This document shows, in pieces, positions 1-7,761 of a DNA stretch of 25,757 bases. The stretch comes from Anaerolineae bacterium (GTDB lineage Bacteria; Chloroflexota; Anaerolineae; 4572-78; J111), in the NCBI GenBank assembly GCA_023382535.1, contig JAHDWA010000102.1, forward strand, positions 1 through 25,757, read 5' to 3'. Each line of letters begins with the position of its first letter. Within the stretch, counting starts at the first letter, position 1. The position numbers and the translations under genes are program-made. The notes below the pieces were generated by a model that ran no database searches, was not told where the DNA came from, and saw only the letters and a program-made list of their open reading frames with translations.

Positions 1-1449
1 GCTGCTTTCGGGCTGCCTTTTCTGGTCTACCTGCTCACGGCTGCGCCAACCATCTACAACCTCGACAGCGCTGAGTTGACCACCGCCGCAGCGACAGGGG
101 GACTTGTCCGGGCTACAGGCTACCCGCTTTACTTGTTGGCCGGCTACCTCTGGTCATGGCTCCCGGTGGGTGATGTGGGTTATCGCCTTAATCTATTTTC
201 CGGGTTCAACGGCGCACTGACCGTGGCTCTGGCCGAGCGCATCCTGCGGCGTTGGGGGGTCGGTCCCTGGGCCGCTTTTGGCGCATTAGGACTGCTGGCT
301 TTTGCCCCGTTCTTTTGGGCGCTCTCGCTCATTGCCGAAGTCTATACGCTGCATACCGCCCTGATGGCCGGAATCATCCTTTTACTTTTAGGCTGGTCAG
401 ATGACCCAACGCCCCGCCGTCTGGCCCTGATTGGATTCTCCGTAGGCTTGAGTATGGGCCATCATGCGGCGACAGTGCTGCTCATCCCTGGCTGCGCTTG
501 GTATCTGCTCACGGTCGCCCCTGGGCGGGTTTTAGCCCCGCGTTCACTCCTTCTTGGCCTGGCCGCCTCGCTGCTGGGGCTGAGTATCTACCTCTACTTG
601 CCCTGGCGCTATCTGGCTATGCCAGCCTTCAACTACGCCGGTTACTACGATGCAACCGGCGCCTTCATCCCGGTCAATCTTGGGACGCCGGCCGGTTTAT
701 GGTGGCTCATCTCCGGTCGAGCCTTTGCCGGTGAAATGCTGGCTTACCGGGGAGCCGAATTATGGGGTGAGGTGTGGCGTTTCGCCATCCAATTGTGGCG
801 CGCCTTTTTTGCTCTTGGCATCGGGCCTGGGATATTGGGATTAATCATAGTGGGGCGGCGGGATTGGCGTTTGGGGGGCATGTTACTGCTGATGTTTGGA
901 GGCAGCGCCGGCTTCTACATTGATTACCGGGTTATTGACAAAGATACAATGTTTTTACCGGCCTATCTGGTGTGGGCGTTGTGGCTCGGCGTTGGTTATC
1001 AGTGGCTGCTTGATTGGGTGCGCCCGGCTGAAGAAGACCGCCGATTAGCCCAGAGAAGGGTTTGGCTGCTGCGCGGCGTGATGGCCTGCGCCGTATTACT
1101 GGCCCTGGGCTGGAACTGGCGGCTGACCGATCTCTCCGCCGATTGGAGCACCCGCGTCCGGGGCGAAACTATTCTCCGTCAAGTGAAGTCTCATGCGCTT
1201 ATTTTTGGCTGGTGGGACACGGTGCCGCCGCTCGAGTACCTGCAACTGGTAGAAGGACAGCGCCCGGACGTCAAGGCAATCAACCGCTTTCTCATCGCCC
1301 CCGACGACATGCGCCGCTTAATTTTACGGGAGGTGGCGCGTCGCCCGGTTTACATTGATAACATTCCCCCTGAACTTGTCCCGCTGGTGGCAGGCGAAGC
1401 GGTTGGCCCCATTTATCGTCTTCGCCCCCGTCACCCATTGCTTCGTTGA
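1..1449 (+). CDS. DUF2723 / GT117-family membrane glycosyltransferase, 5' end outside the window
   Basis: The frame is open from base 1, so the gene begins upstream; a TTG at 76 is inside the conserved region and is not the true start. The first residues read NLDSAELTTAAATGG followed by ATGYPLYLLAG, the N-terminal signature of DUF2723 (CAZy GT117, related to eukaryotic TMEM260 O-mannosyltransferase). The acidic D-S-A-E pair in the first extracytoplasmic loop is the expected GT-C catalytic region. About ten hydrophobic segments follow, then a soluble C-terminal part (GWWDTVPPLEYLQ onward). The family transfers sugar from a lipid-linked donor on the outer face of the membrane; the substrate here is unknown. 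Two more GT-C proteins follow on the same strand, suggesting a surface glycan or protein glycosylation locus. Family is fairly certain, substrate is not. Confidence 0.85.
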   Translation, partial: AAFGLPFLVYLLTAAPTIYNLDSAELTTAAATGGLVRATGYPLYLLAGYLWSWLPVGDVGYRLNLFSGFNGALTVALAERILRRWGVGPWAAFGALGLLAFAPFFWALSLIAEVYTLHTALMAGIILLLLGWSDDPTPRRLALIGFSVGLSMGHHAATVLLIPGCAWYLLTVAPGRVLAPRSLLLGLAASLLGLSIYLYLPWRYLAMPAFNYAGYYDATGAFIPVNLGTPAGLWWLISGRAFAGEMLAYRGAELWGEVWRFAIQLWRAFFALGIGPGILGLIIVGRRDWRLGGMLLLMFGGSAGFYIDYRVIDKDTMFLPAYLVWALWLGVGYQWLLDWVRPAEEDRRLAQRRVWLLRGVMACAVLLALGWNWRLTDLSADWSTRVRGETILRQVKSHALIFGWWDTVPPLEYLQLVEGQRPDVKAINRFLIAPDDMRRLILREVARRPVYIDNIPPELVPLVAGEAVGPIYRLRPRHPLLR

Positions 1450-1504
1450 AAGGATGGCCTGCTAAAGTTAATTTTGGTTCTGAGGCAGCGCCATCTTTCT
1501 AAAA

Positions 1505-1518
1505 GGAACGGCCGTTCC
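1505..1518. promoter_or_regulatory. Perfect 14-bp palindrome, possible operator
   Basis: GGAACGGCCGTTCC is a perfect palindrome in the 179-bp gap (1450-1628) between the GT117 gene and the small secreted peptide. Its size suits a dimeric regulator site, but no regulator is identified and no clear promoter overlaps it. The rest of the gap holds a GAGGAGG Shine-Dalgarno-like stretch near 1540 with no fitting start codon, and otherwise nothing I recognise. Confidence 0.3.
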
Positions 1519-1628
1519 CCCAACACCCATACTTTATGAGGAGGTACCCTAGCGAACGGAGCATGTACTCTGATGAGACTTAAAGCTTATATTTTTCCGC
1601 AAATTTCAGTTGAGAAAGGAGGATTTTT

Positions 1629-1796
1629 ATGTCCAGATTTGGACGCTTAGCGATTGCCCTGGTCATCTTTTTGTCCGGGGCAGTCCTGACCCCGTTCATA
1701 TCCTTGCCAGCCGAAGCTTTTGGCTGGGAGGAATATGCCAGTGCGTACACACTTAATCCGGGGCCAATTCACTTGCCGGTTATCTTCAAAAAGTAA
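1629..1796 (+). CDS. Small secreted peptide (55 aa) with signal sequence and HLPVIFKK tail
   Basis: A strong ribosome binding site (AAAGGAGG, about 6 bases before the ATG) precedes a 55-codon frame. It starts MSRFGRL, followed by a hydrophobic stretch and a probable signal-peptidase site near LPAEA (residues 26-30). The mature part would be only about 25 residues and ends IHLPVIFKK. Chloroflexota secreted proteins often end in, or contain, a similar short segment of the form YLPLVFK/R; this is recalled family knowledge, not a search result. Nothing else in the peptide resembles a known domain. A hairpin follows immediately. The good ribosome site, signal peptide and terminator-like hairpin argue that it is a real gene; its role is unknown. 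Confidence 0.6.
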   Translation: MSRFGRLAIALVIFLSGAVLTPFISLPAEAFGWEEYASAYTLNPGPIHLPVIFKK

Positions 1797-1808
1797 AGCA
1801 GGCAAAAT

Positions 1809-1845
1809 GGCAGGCGGGCGGGATAAGTTATCCTGTTCGCCTGCC
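1809..1845 (+). terminator. Long hairpin after the small peptide gene
   Basis: GGCAGGCG (1809-1816) pairs with CGCCTGCC (1838-1845), and the inner GGATAA (1821-1826) pairs with TTATCC (1828-1833). The four bases between on each side can form one G-C and three G-U pairs in RNA, so the stem is nearly continuous. No T-run follows, so this is either a weak or factor-assisted terminator or another RNA structure. Confidence 0.45.
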
Positions 1846-1873
1846 GAACACGTTCTAAAATCTTAACACAACC

Positions 1874-3079
1874 ATGAACGAGCAAATCATAAAACGAATA
1901 CAACTGTACAGGGCCTCTAACTGGCCAGCCCGCCTGTTCGCAGCACGATGGTTATGGGTTCCCCTCTTGGCGTTTAGCCTGAGCCGGCTGGGTATTGGCC
2001 TGGTGGCCTATCTATCCGCCCCCCTTATCATCGACTCCGCCATTCCACCCTATCATCTCAGGCCCGATAACACGCTGCTCGATGTATTTGGCAGTCGTTG
2101 GGACACCGGATTTTATCTTGGTATTGCCGACGAGGGGTATAGATTCCGAGTGGAGCAGCTCTCTTCGGTGGCTTTTTTCCCACTCCTGCCGCTGCTGATC
2201 CGAGCCATCACGTTTCTAACTGGCGACTCGCTGATAGCGGGATTAATAGTGACCAACATGGCGCTGTTGGCGGCAACTATACTCTTTTACCGGCTGGTTG
2301 ATGATGAGTGGGGACCTACCGTGGCGGATCGGGCGGTCTGGTATTTATTGATCTTTCCGGTGTCCTTTTTTGGTTCGGCCATCTACAGCGAGTCCCTCTT
2401 TTTGCTGGCCGCCATTGGGGCGCTGTATTTCGCGCGAAAGGGATATTGGGAAAGCGCGGCCATGTTGGGATTTGCTGCCGCCTTAACCCGGCTGGTGGGC
2501 CTCATCGTCGCGCCCATGTTGTTGGCCGAGTGGTGGCTGCAACGCCAACGCCGCTCGGCCGAAGAACGGCCGCCGCTGGCAGCCTTACTGGCGTCTCTCG
2601 TTGTCCCCCTCGGGACAGGGGCCTATATGTTTTACCTGCAGCGAGCCTTTGGCGATCCATTTGCTTTTGCCAGGGCCACGACAGCCTGGGGTCGGGCGCC
2701 GGGTTCACCCCTGCTGATGCTCAGTGAACTCGGGCAGCAACCCGCCGAGGGCTGGCTGGCGGCTTTTTTGAGTGGCCGTTTACCCCTTGATAAAGGGCTT
2801 GATTTACTCGTCGTTCTGCTCTTTATCGGCCTGGGCTGTGTTTTGCTCCGGCAGCGGCGCTGGAGCGAAGGCATCTTCGTCTTGCTCGGTGCACTGATCC
2901 CGTTTAGCTCCGGCCTGCTGTTGAGCCAGCGGCGCTATATGTGGGTCCTCTTTCCGGCTTTTATTTTATTGGCTCGTTGGGGTGAGTGGCCCTGGGTGGA
3001 TCGGATTATCATAACAATTTCTCTGTTGGGTCTGGCCCTGTTCACGGCGATGTTTGCCAATTGGTATTGGGTGGCTTAA
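1874..3079 (+). CDS. PIG-V-like membrane mannosyltransferase
   Basis: This 401-residue polytopic protein carries the hallmarks of the PIG-V / GPI mannosyltransferase II-like family (GT-C fold): RWDTGFY at 75-81, GIADEGY just after, VAFFPLLPLL at 99-108, and a YSESLFLLAA motif near 170. The Trp-Asp and following acidic residues lie in the first non-cytoplasmic loop, where family members bind the lipid-linked sugar donor. Bacterial homologues are thought to mannosylate lipids or proteins outside the membrane, but the acceptor is unknown. The ATG at 1874 has only a weak upstream ribosome site. It sits between two other GT-C genes, with 14 bases to the next, so co-transcription with the downstream gene is likely. 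Confidence 0.8.
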   Translation: MNEQIIKRIQLYRASNWPARLFAARWLWVPLLAFSLSRLGIGLVAYLSAPLIIDSAIPPYHLRPDNTLLDVFGSRWDTGFYLGIADEGYRFRVEQLSSVAFFPLLPLLIRAITFLTGDSLIAGLIVTNMALLAATILFYRLVDDEWGPTVADRAVWYLLIFPVSFFGSAIYSESLFLLAAIGALYFARKGYWESAAMLGFAAALTRLVGLIVAPMLLAEWWLQRQRRSAEERPPLAALLASLVVPLGTGAYMFYLQRAFGDPFAFARATTAWGRAPGSPLLMLSELGQQPAEGWLAAFLSGRLPLDKGLDLLVVLLFIGLGCVLLRQRRWSEGIFVLLGALIPFSSGLLLSQRRYMWVLFPAFILLARWGEWPWVDRIIITISLLGLALFTAMFANWYWVA

Positions 3080-3093
3080 AGGAAAACAACTTG

Positions 3094-4242
3094 ATGAGCA
3101 ACCATAACTCCCTTCGGAGTAAGTTGGATGAGAATTATATTTTTCTGGCCATTGGAATTATCCTGGCAGCCTTCCTGCGATTTAGCTTGAGAGAGTTCGA
3201 ATCCGGGGACTTCAAAAGTTTTTTAGAGCCTTGGTACGACTTTATCAACCAGCATGGAGGCTTCGGGGCATTGAAGTATGAATTTTCAAACTATACGCCA
3301 CTTTACCTTTACTTAATGGTTATTGCTTCCTATCTTTTCTCAGGATTCTCCAAGGTTTTTGCCATCAAGCTGATTTCGATGGTATTCGACTTTATTTGCG
3401 CGTCTTTTATTTACAAGATTGTCCGTCTTAAATATCCGGTGGGAACTACTCCCGTCTTTGCTTACCTGGCAACCCTGTTTGCTCCTACGGTTTTTCTGAA
3501 CAGCGCTTTTTGGGGACAAGCAGATATCACCTATACCACCGGCCTGGTAGCCTGCCTCTATTTCTTGGCGATTAAGCGAGAATTCCCGGCCTTTATTGCT
3601 TTGGGATTGGCCATTTCCTTTAAATTGCAGGCTGCATTTCTGATCCCTTTCCTGTTCATCCTACTTCTGAAAAGAAACGTTTCGTGGTATCTCTTTTTGT
3701 TAATTCCGTCAGTTTATCTCGCTACCATCTTGCCGGCGTGGCTGATGGGCAGACCATTTTTTGATCTTCTTTTAATCTACGTTGGTCAGGCGGACTTCTA
3801 CCAAGTCTTGTCTTTTAATGCTCCAAATATGTATCAATGGTTCCCCAATGAACTCTACAACTTCTTTTATCCCGCCGGTTTAACCTGGACTCTGGCGCTG
3901 GCCTTTATGCTCAGTCTAGGCATTTATAAAAGTAGGGCAAAGCTTACCACCGACGTTATGATTCAATTGGCCACAGTATCTGTGCTTATCATGCCCTACT
4001 TCCTACCAAAGATGCATGATCGCTACTTCTTTGCGGCAGACGTGATCTCAATTGTCTTTGGCTTTTATTTTCCTCAATACTTTTTCGTACCCGTTATGGT
4101 GGGCATGGTCTCACTCTTTAGCTACTCTCCGTTTTTGTTTGGACGAGAAGTGATTCCCCTGTCATTTCTGGCTGTTATCCTGGCTTTAACGATAATTATC
4201 CTGCTTCGTCACCTTACCTTAACCCTTCAAAAGAACGCTTAA
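3094..4242 (+). CDS. GT-C membrane glycosyltransferase (GT87/GT39-like)
   Basis: The frame is open further upstream, but the likely start is the ATG at 3094, just after AAAGGAAAAC and clear of the preceding gene's stop, giving 382 residues. The protein is strongly hydrophobic with about ten membrane segments. ESGDFKSFLEPWYDFI (35-50) resembles the acidic first loop of GT-C enzymes, FWGQAD (139-144) is typical of GT87/DUF2029 and related mannosyltransferases, and MHDRYFF (307-313) matches their conserved C-terminal MHERYFY motif. It probably uses a polyprenyl-phosphate sugar on the outer membrane face. The gene is visibly richer in A and T than its neighbours, which may reflect acquisition by transfer. 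Exact family and substrate are uncertain. Confidence 0.75.
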   Translation: MSNHNSLRSKLDENYIFLAIGIILAAFLRFSLREFESGDFKSFLEPWYDFINQHGGFGALKYEFSNYTPLYLYLMVIASYLFSGFSKVFAIKLISMVFDFICASFIYKIVRLKYPVGTTPVFAYLATLFAPTVFLNSAFWGQADITYTTGLVACLYFLAIKREFPAFIALGLAISFKLQAAFLIPFLFILLLKRNVSWYLFLLIPSVYLATILPAWLMGRPFFDLLLIYVGQADFYQVLSFNAPNMYQWFPNELYNFFYPAGLTWTLALAFMLSLGIYKSRAKLTTDVMIQLATVSVLIMPYFLPKMHDRYFFAADVISIVFGFYFPQYFFVPVMVGMVSLFSYSPFLFGREVIPLSFLAVILALTIIILLRHLTLTLQKNA

Positions 4243-4313
4243 CAAGAAGTTTCATACTCCATTGGCTTATTCCTCAAATTTACCGGCCTCGTTTCCCGTC
4301 CAGCGCGGCTATA

Positions 4314-4322
4314 TGCTACAAT
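4314..4322 (+). promoter_or_regulatory. Candidate extended -10 promoter for mntA-hepT
   Basis: TGCTACAAT contains the TGn extended -10 element plus TACAAT, ending 35 bases before the mntA ATG. No convincing -35 box lies at the usual distance, which is acceptable for extended -10 promoters. The rest of the 115-bp gap after the glycosyltransferase shows no terminator. Confidence 0.45.
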
Positions 4323-4357
4323 ACTGGCGAGTAGAAAATAGAACCGAGTAAAAATTT

Positions 4358-4744
4358 ATGGCTTCACCCAGCGAAATTCGTCAGCGCCTCGACTATTTGC
4401 TAAAAGAACGGCCGGAAATTAGCTTTGCCTATCTGCACGGCTCTTTTGTTGATGGCCCAGCCTTTCATGATGTGGATGTGGCGGTTTATTTAGACTCCCT
4501 CCAAGGCGATCCGTTTGACTACGAAATGAAACTAAGCGTGGAACTGACGCGCACGTTGCGGCTGCCGGTGGACATCCAGGTGCTTAACCAGACTCCGTTG
4601 GGCTTTCAACGCCAGGTCTTACAGGGTGAACTTCTCTTTGCCCGCGACGAAATCGAACTGACCGACTTTATTGAATACGTTGCCAACGAGTACACCGCTT
4701 TTGCTCATTTTTTACCCGACTATTTAGAGGCCGTAACGACGTGA
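4358..4744 (+). CDS. mntA: MntA-type nucleotidyltransferase antitoxin
   Basis: This 128-residue protein has a minimal nucleotidyltransferase fold: GSF at 28-30, D38-V-D40 as the metal-binding pair, and VDIQV around D72 as the third acidic strand. The spacing between GS and DxD is 8 residues, slightly shorter than the 10 usual for MntA. In this family MntA transfers AMP from ATP to a tyrosine of the partner toxin HepT and thereby silences it (type VII toxin-antitoxin). The next gene is HepT and overlaps by four bases (GTGA), so they are translationally coupled, with antitoxin first. Related stand-alone nucleotidyltransferases include aminoglycoside enzymes, but the HepT partner decides the call. 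Confidence 0.88.
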   Translation: MASPSEIRQRLDYLLKERPEISFAYLHGSFVDGPAFHDVDVAVYLDSLQGDPFDYEMKLSVELTRTLRLPVDIQVLNQTPLGFQRQVLQGELLFARDEIELTDFIEYVANEYTAFAHFLPDYLEAVTT

Positions 4745-5175
4745 GTCCCAAGATCAACGTTGAATTGGTGCGCCACCGGGCGCGAGAAATCCGCGAAAGT
4801 ATAGAGAAAATTCGGAGCTATACTGCTCAGCCCGACGCTGATTTTTTTGCCGATGAACGTAACCTCTACACCGTCATGCATTTGCTCCTAATTTGTATCG
4901 AGGCGGTGGCCGGGATCTGTAATCACCTCCTGGCCAAAACTGCCCGCGAAGCCCCGGCCAGTTACGCTGAGTGTTTTGAGGGACTCCGCGAGCTTGACAT
5001 TCTGGACGAGCCTCTCCAAAATCATTTAATCCAGATGGCTCGCTTTCGCAACATCCTGGTTCATCGTTACTGGCAGGTCGAGCCGGAGCGAGTATTGCGT
5101 TATGCCAGAGAAAATCTGGATGATTTTGACAATTACCTCCACCAGATTGGCCAATTTGTGGGCCGACAACTATAA
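4741..5175 (+). CDS. hepT: HepT-type HEPN RNase toxin
   Basis: This 144-residue all-helical HEPN protein contains RNILVHRY at 103-110. That is the RX4HXY motif of HepT: R103 and H108 form the RNase active site and Y110 is the expected target for AMPylation by MntA. Length and helical pattern match the DUF86/HepT family. The GTG start at 4741 overlaps the mntA stop codon, and no other start gives a comparable fit. All key residues are present, so the toxin appears intact rather than decayed. Likely role is inactivation of RNA under stress or phage attack, held in check by MntA; the target RNA here is unknown. Confidence 0.9.
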   Translation: MSPKINVELVRHRAREIRESIEKIRSYTAQPDADFFADERNLYTVMHLLLICIEAVAGICNHLLAKTAREAPASYAECFEGLRELDILDEPLQNHLIQMARFRNILVHRYWQVEPERVLRYARENLDDFDNYLHQIGQFVGRQL

Positions 5176-5197
5176 ATTCATCAAGGATTGACAACAT

Positions 5198-6610
5198 ATG
5201 AAACATAAAAATGCGGGGCGCTCGCCTCGGCAAGAGCCTACCTTTTACCTGCTCACCCTCGGCTGCCCCAAAAATACCTTCGACAGCGAGGGTATCAGCG
5301 AAATGCTGCTGCAGGCCAGCTACAACAGCACGACCGACCCGAACCGGGCCGATGTGTTGATTGTCAACACCTGCGGCTTTTTACAGGCGGCCAAGGATGA
5401 GTCCATCGGCGCGCTGCAAGAGCTGGCGGCGCTCAAAAAGAAAAACGGAGCCAAGGGGCGGCCGCAGTTGCTCATTGCCGCCGGCTGCATGGCCCAACGT
5501 TTTGGCAGCGAAGTAACCCGGCAGGTCAAAGGGCTGGACGGTCTCATCGGCACGCGGGCCTGGACTGACATCGTTCCTTTTATCCAAAAACTGCGGGCCG
5601 AAAAACAGCCCGAGCCGCTCTACCACCTGCCCGAAACCGGCGACACGCCCATCGAAACCATCGCCCTTAACCGCCAGCAGGTAGACGTGGGCCGGGCCAG
5701 CGCCTATCTCAAAATCAGCGATGGTTGTTCCGCGCCGTGCGCCTTCTGCACCATCCCCGGCTTCAAGGGGCTGAATCGCAGCCGCCCCCGCGAACACATC
5801 TTGAGCGAGGCCCGGAGTCTGGCTGCTGCCGGGGTGCAGGAAGTAATCCTCATCGCCCAGGATACGACCGCCTATGGCCGCGATTGGGGCGAGCTGGATG
5901 GCCTGCCGGACTTGATGGCGCAACTGGTCAAGACCGCGCCGGAGATCAAGTGGTGGCGGCTGATGTACGCCTATCCCGGCCATGCCAGCGACCGGCTGGT
6001 CGAGGTCATGGCCGCTCGCCCGCAGATTTTGCCCTACATTGACATGCCGCTGCAGCACGGCCACCCGGACACGCTCAAACGGATGCGCCGCCCCCACAAT
6101 GTAGAGAGGCTGCTGCGCTGGATTGAGCGTTACCGCCAGGCATTCCCTGCGGTCACCGGCGCAGTGCTGCGGACGACCTTCATCGTCGGGTATCCGGGCG
6201 AAACCGAAGCCGAATTTCAGGGCTTACTCGATTTTATGGGTGCGGTCCAGTTCGACCGGGTGGGAGCCTTCACTTTTTCGCCGGAGCCGGGCACGCCGGC
6301 CTTTGACCTGCCCGATCAAATTGGCGAGGCGACCAAACAAGAACGCTGGGAGCGCCTGATGGCCTTCCAGCAGCCAATTTCGCTGGAACGCAACCGGCAG
6401 ATGGTCGGCCAAAAGTTGGACGTGTTGGTAGACGGCGCGGGCGACGGCGTCAGCATCACCCGCAGCTACCGCGACGCGCCGGAGATTGACGGCTACGTCG
6501 TGGTCGAAAAAGAGCTGCCCCCCGGCCAAATGGTCCCCGTGCTGGTCACCGGAGCAATGGAGTACGACCTTGTGGCGATGCCCGCCAATGAGCCGATTTT
6601 GGTGATGTAG
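5198..6610 (+). CDS. rimO: Ribosomal protein S12 methylthiotransferase RimO
   Basis: RimO is a radical-SAM enzyme that adds a methylthio group to an aspartate of ribosomal protein S12. The N-terminal MTTase domain shows LGCPKNTFDSEG (21-32) and three cluster cysteines at C23, C59 (NTCGF) and C97 (AGCMAQR). The radical-SAM domain has YLKISDGCSAPCAFCTIP with C177, C181 and C184 binding the SAM cluster, then GLNRSRP. PLQHG and the MRRPHN stretch are also family features, and a TRAM domain forms the last 70 or so residues. The PxKN after the first cysteine and the SDGC context favour RimO over MiaB, which modifies tRNA. Length (470 aa) is normal. AAGGA precedes the ATG at 5198; kptA follows after 3 bases. 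Confidence 0.95.
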   Translation: MKHKNAGRSPRQEPTFYLLTLGCPKNTFDSEGISEMLLQASYNSTTDPNRADVLIVNTCGFLQAAKDESIGALQELAALKKKNGAKGRPQLLIAAGCMAQRFGSEVTRQVKGLDGLIGTRAWTDIVPFIQKLRAEKQPEPLYHLPETGDTPIETIALNRQQVDVGRASAYLKISDGCSAPCAFCTIPGFKGLNRSRPREHILSEARSLAAAGVQEVILIAQDTTAYGRDWGELDGLPDLMAQLVKTAPEIKWWRLMYAYPGHASDRLVEVMAARPQILPYIDMPLQHGHPDTLKRMRRPHNVERLLRWIERYRQAFPAVTGAVLRTTFIVGYPGETEAEFQGLLDFMGAVQFDRVGAFTFSPEPGTPAFDLPDQIGEATKQERWERLMAFQQPISLERNRQMVGQKLDVLVDGAGDGVSITRSYRDAPEIDGYVVVEKELPPGQMVPVLVTGAMEYDLVAMPANEPILVM

Positions 6611-6613
6611 CTT

Positions 6614-7189
6614 GTGCCTAGTCGTACGGTTAAAATCAGTAAATTCTTAAGTTTACTCCTGCGGCACAAACCCGAAACCATTGGCCTGACTCTGGACTCG
6701 GCCGGCTGGACATCGGTAGAGGAACTGCTGCGGGCGTGCGAGCAGCACGAAGTCCCACTTTCACGCGAGGAACTGGAAGCGGTTGTCGCCACCAACGACA
6801 AACAGCGCTTCTCTTTGAGCGAGGATGGCCGGCGTATTCGAGCCAACCAGGGTCACTCGGTTGAGGTTGAGTTGGGCTACCAGCCGGCCGAACCACCGGA
6901 GTTTTTGTATCACGGCACAGTCGAGCGATTTCTGCCGTCAATCCGGGCTAAAGGCCTGTTTAAGGGCCAGCGCCATCATGTCCACCTCTCGCCCGATATC
7001 GCGACAGCGGCCAAAGTTGGCCGTCGGCGAGGTAAACCGGTCATTCTAACGATCAGCAGTGGCCAGATGTACCGAGCGGGTTATTCCTTTTACCAATCCG
7101 CCAACGGCGTCTGGCTGGCGGAGCATGTTCCGCCGCAATACCTGGAAGTAGTCAACGATCAGTTGTCTCCAAGAATTAACCTCTTCTGA
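6614..7189 (+). CDS. kptA: RNA 2'-phosphotransferase (Tpt1/KptA family)
   Basis: KptA/Tpt1 removes an internal RNA 2'-phosphate by transferring it to NAD+, giving ADP-ribose 1'',2''-cyclic phosphate and nicotinamide. The 191-residue protein has SKFLSLLLRHKP (9-20) with the active-site R17-H18 pair, RIRANQGHS (74-82) with the conserved arginine, LYHGT (98-102) and HHVHLS (121-126) of the NAD+ site, and NGVWLAEHVPPQYL (164-177). All family motifs are intact. The GTG at 6614 is three bases after the rimO stop, so the two genes form a tight operon. Bacteria usually lack the tRNA splicing pathway that generates 2'-phosphates, so the natural substrate is unclear; RNA repair products or RNA ends are possibilities. 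Confidence 0.93.
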   Translation: MPSRTVKISKFLSLLLRHKPETIGLTLDSAGWTSVEELLRACEQHEVPLSREELEAVVATNDKQRFSLSEDGRRIRANQGHSVEVELGYQPAEPPEFLYHGTVERFLPSIRAKGLFKGQRHHVHLSPDIATAAKVGRRRGKPVILTISSGQMYRAGYSFYQSANGVWLAEHVPPQYLEVVNDQLSPRINLF

Positions 7190-7210
7190 CTACCGGCCAC
7201 TGACTCCTCT

Positions 7211-7672
7211 CTACTCCCCAAAGTTATACAGCGACAACATGTGATACATTACAATCCCCACGCTCGTGGCCAGATTCAGGCTGCGGACCTGGAGATTTTT
7301 CATGGGAATAGTAAAGCAGGCTTGAGGGTAGGCGTCGAGCAGCCCGCGCGGCAGGCCGCCCGTTTCCCGGCCAAAGAGGAAAAAGTCGCCCGGTTGGGGC
7401 TGGATCAGGGTATAGGGCCGGCCCTTGGCTTTGGTGGTCAGCAAGTAAGTACGGGCCATGTCCAGCCCGGCCAGGAAAGCTGACAAATCCGGCTGGTGCT
7501 GGATGCGGACATACTCCCAGTAATCCAACCCGGCCCGCTTGAGGTGGCTGTCATGCAGCACAAAGCTTGGCTTGCCGGCGATGATAAACCCCATCTCCGC
7601 CGCCGCGCACAGCCGGGCAATGTTGCCGGTATTCTGCGGGATTTCCGGCTCGACCAGAACAACGTTAAACAT
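7211..7672 (-). CDS. trmL: tRNA (cytidine/uridine-34 2'-O)-methyltransferase TrmL
   Basis: This 153-residue SPOUT-class methyltransferase methylates the ribose of the wobble base of tRNA-Leu isoacceptors using SAM. It has the three trefoil-knot motifs: EPEIPQNTGNIARLCAA (8-24), LFGRETGGLPRGLL in the middle, and IPM followed by VRSLNLATSVGIVMYHM near the end. Length matches TrmL/CspR, which lack an extra RNA-binding domain. It is convergent with kptA, with only 21 bases between stops and no evident terminator. It diverges from the dehydrogenase gene at 7762. No strong ribosome site is visible before the ATG at 7672. Closely related SPOUT enzymes with other targets cannot be fully excluded. Confidence 0.9.
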   Translation of the reverse strand: MFNVVLVEPEIPQNTGNIARLCAAAEMGFIIAGKPSFVLHDSHLKRAGLDYWEYVRIQHQPDLSAFLAGLDMARTYLLTTKAKGRPYTLIQPQPGDFFLFGRETGGLPRGLLDAYPQACFTIPMKNLQVRSLNLATSVGIVMYHMLSLYNFGE

Positions 7673-7696
7673 AGATTAATCCCGGTATTCATCAAG

Positions 7697-7724
7697 TTGA
7701 CTCTCTCCATTCTACCAGTACACT
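7697..7724 (+). promoter_or_regulatory. Candidate sigma-70-type promoter for the dehydrogenase gene
   Basis: TTGACT (7697-7702) and TACACT (7719-7724) are separated by 16 bases and lie 37 bases before the ATG at 7762, in the divergent gap with trmL. Five of six bases match the -35 consensus. Confidence 0.5.
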
Positions 7725-7761
7725 AACTCCAAAGCTAATTGAATGAGCAATCAGGGGGAAA

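Noticed and set aside
1570..1577. CTGATGAG, the core of a hammerhead ribozyme
   Set aside because: The bases that follow cannot form stem II closed by GAAA, and no matching stem I or III was found.
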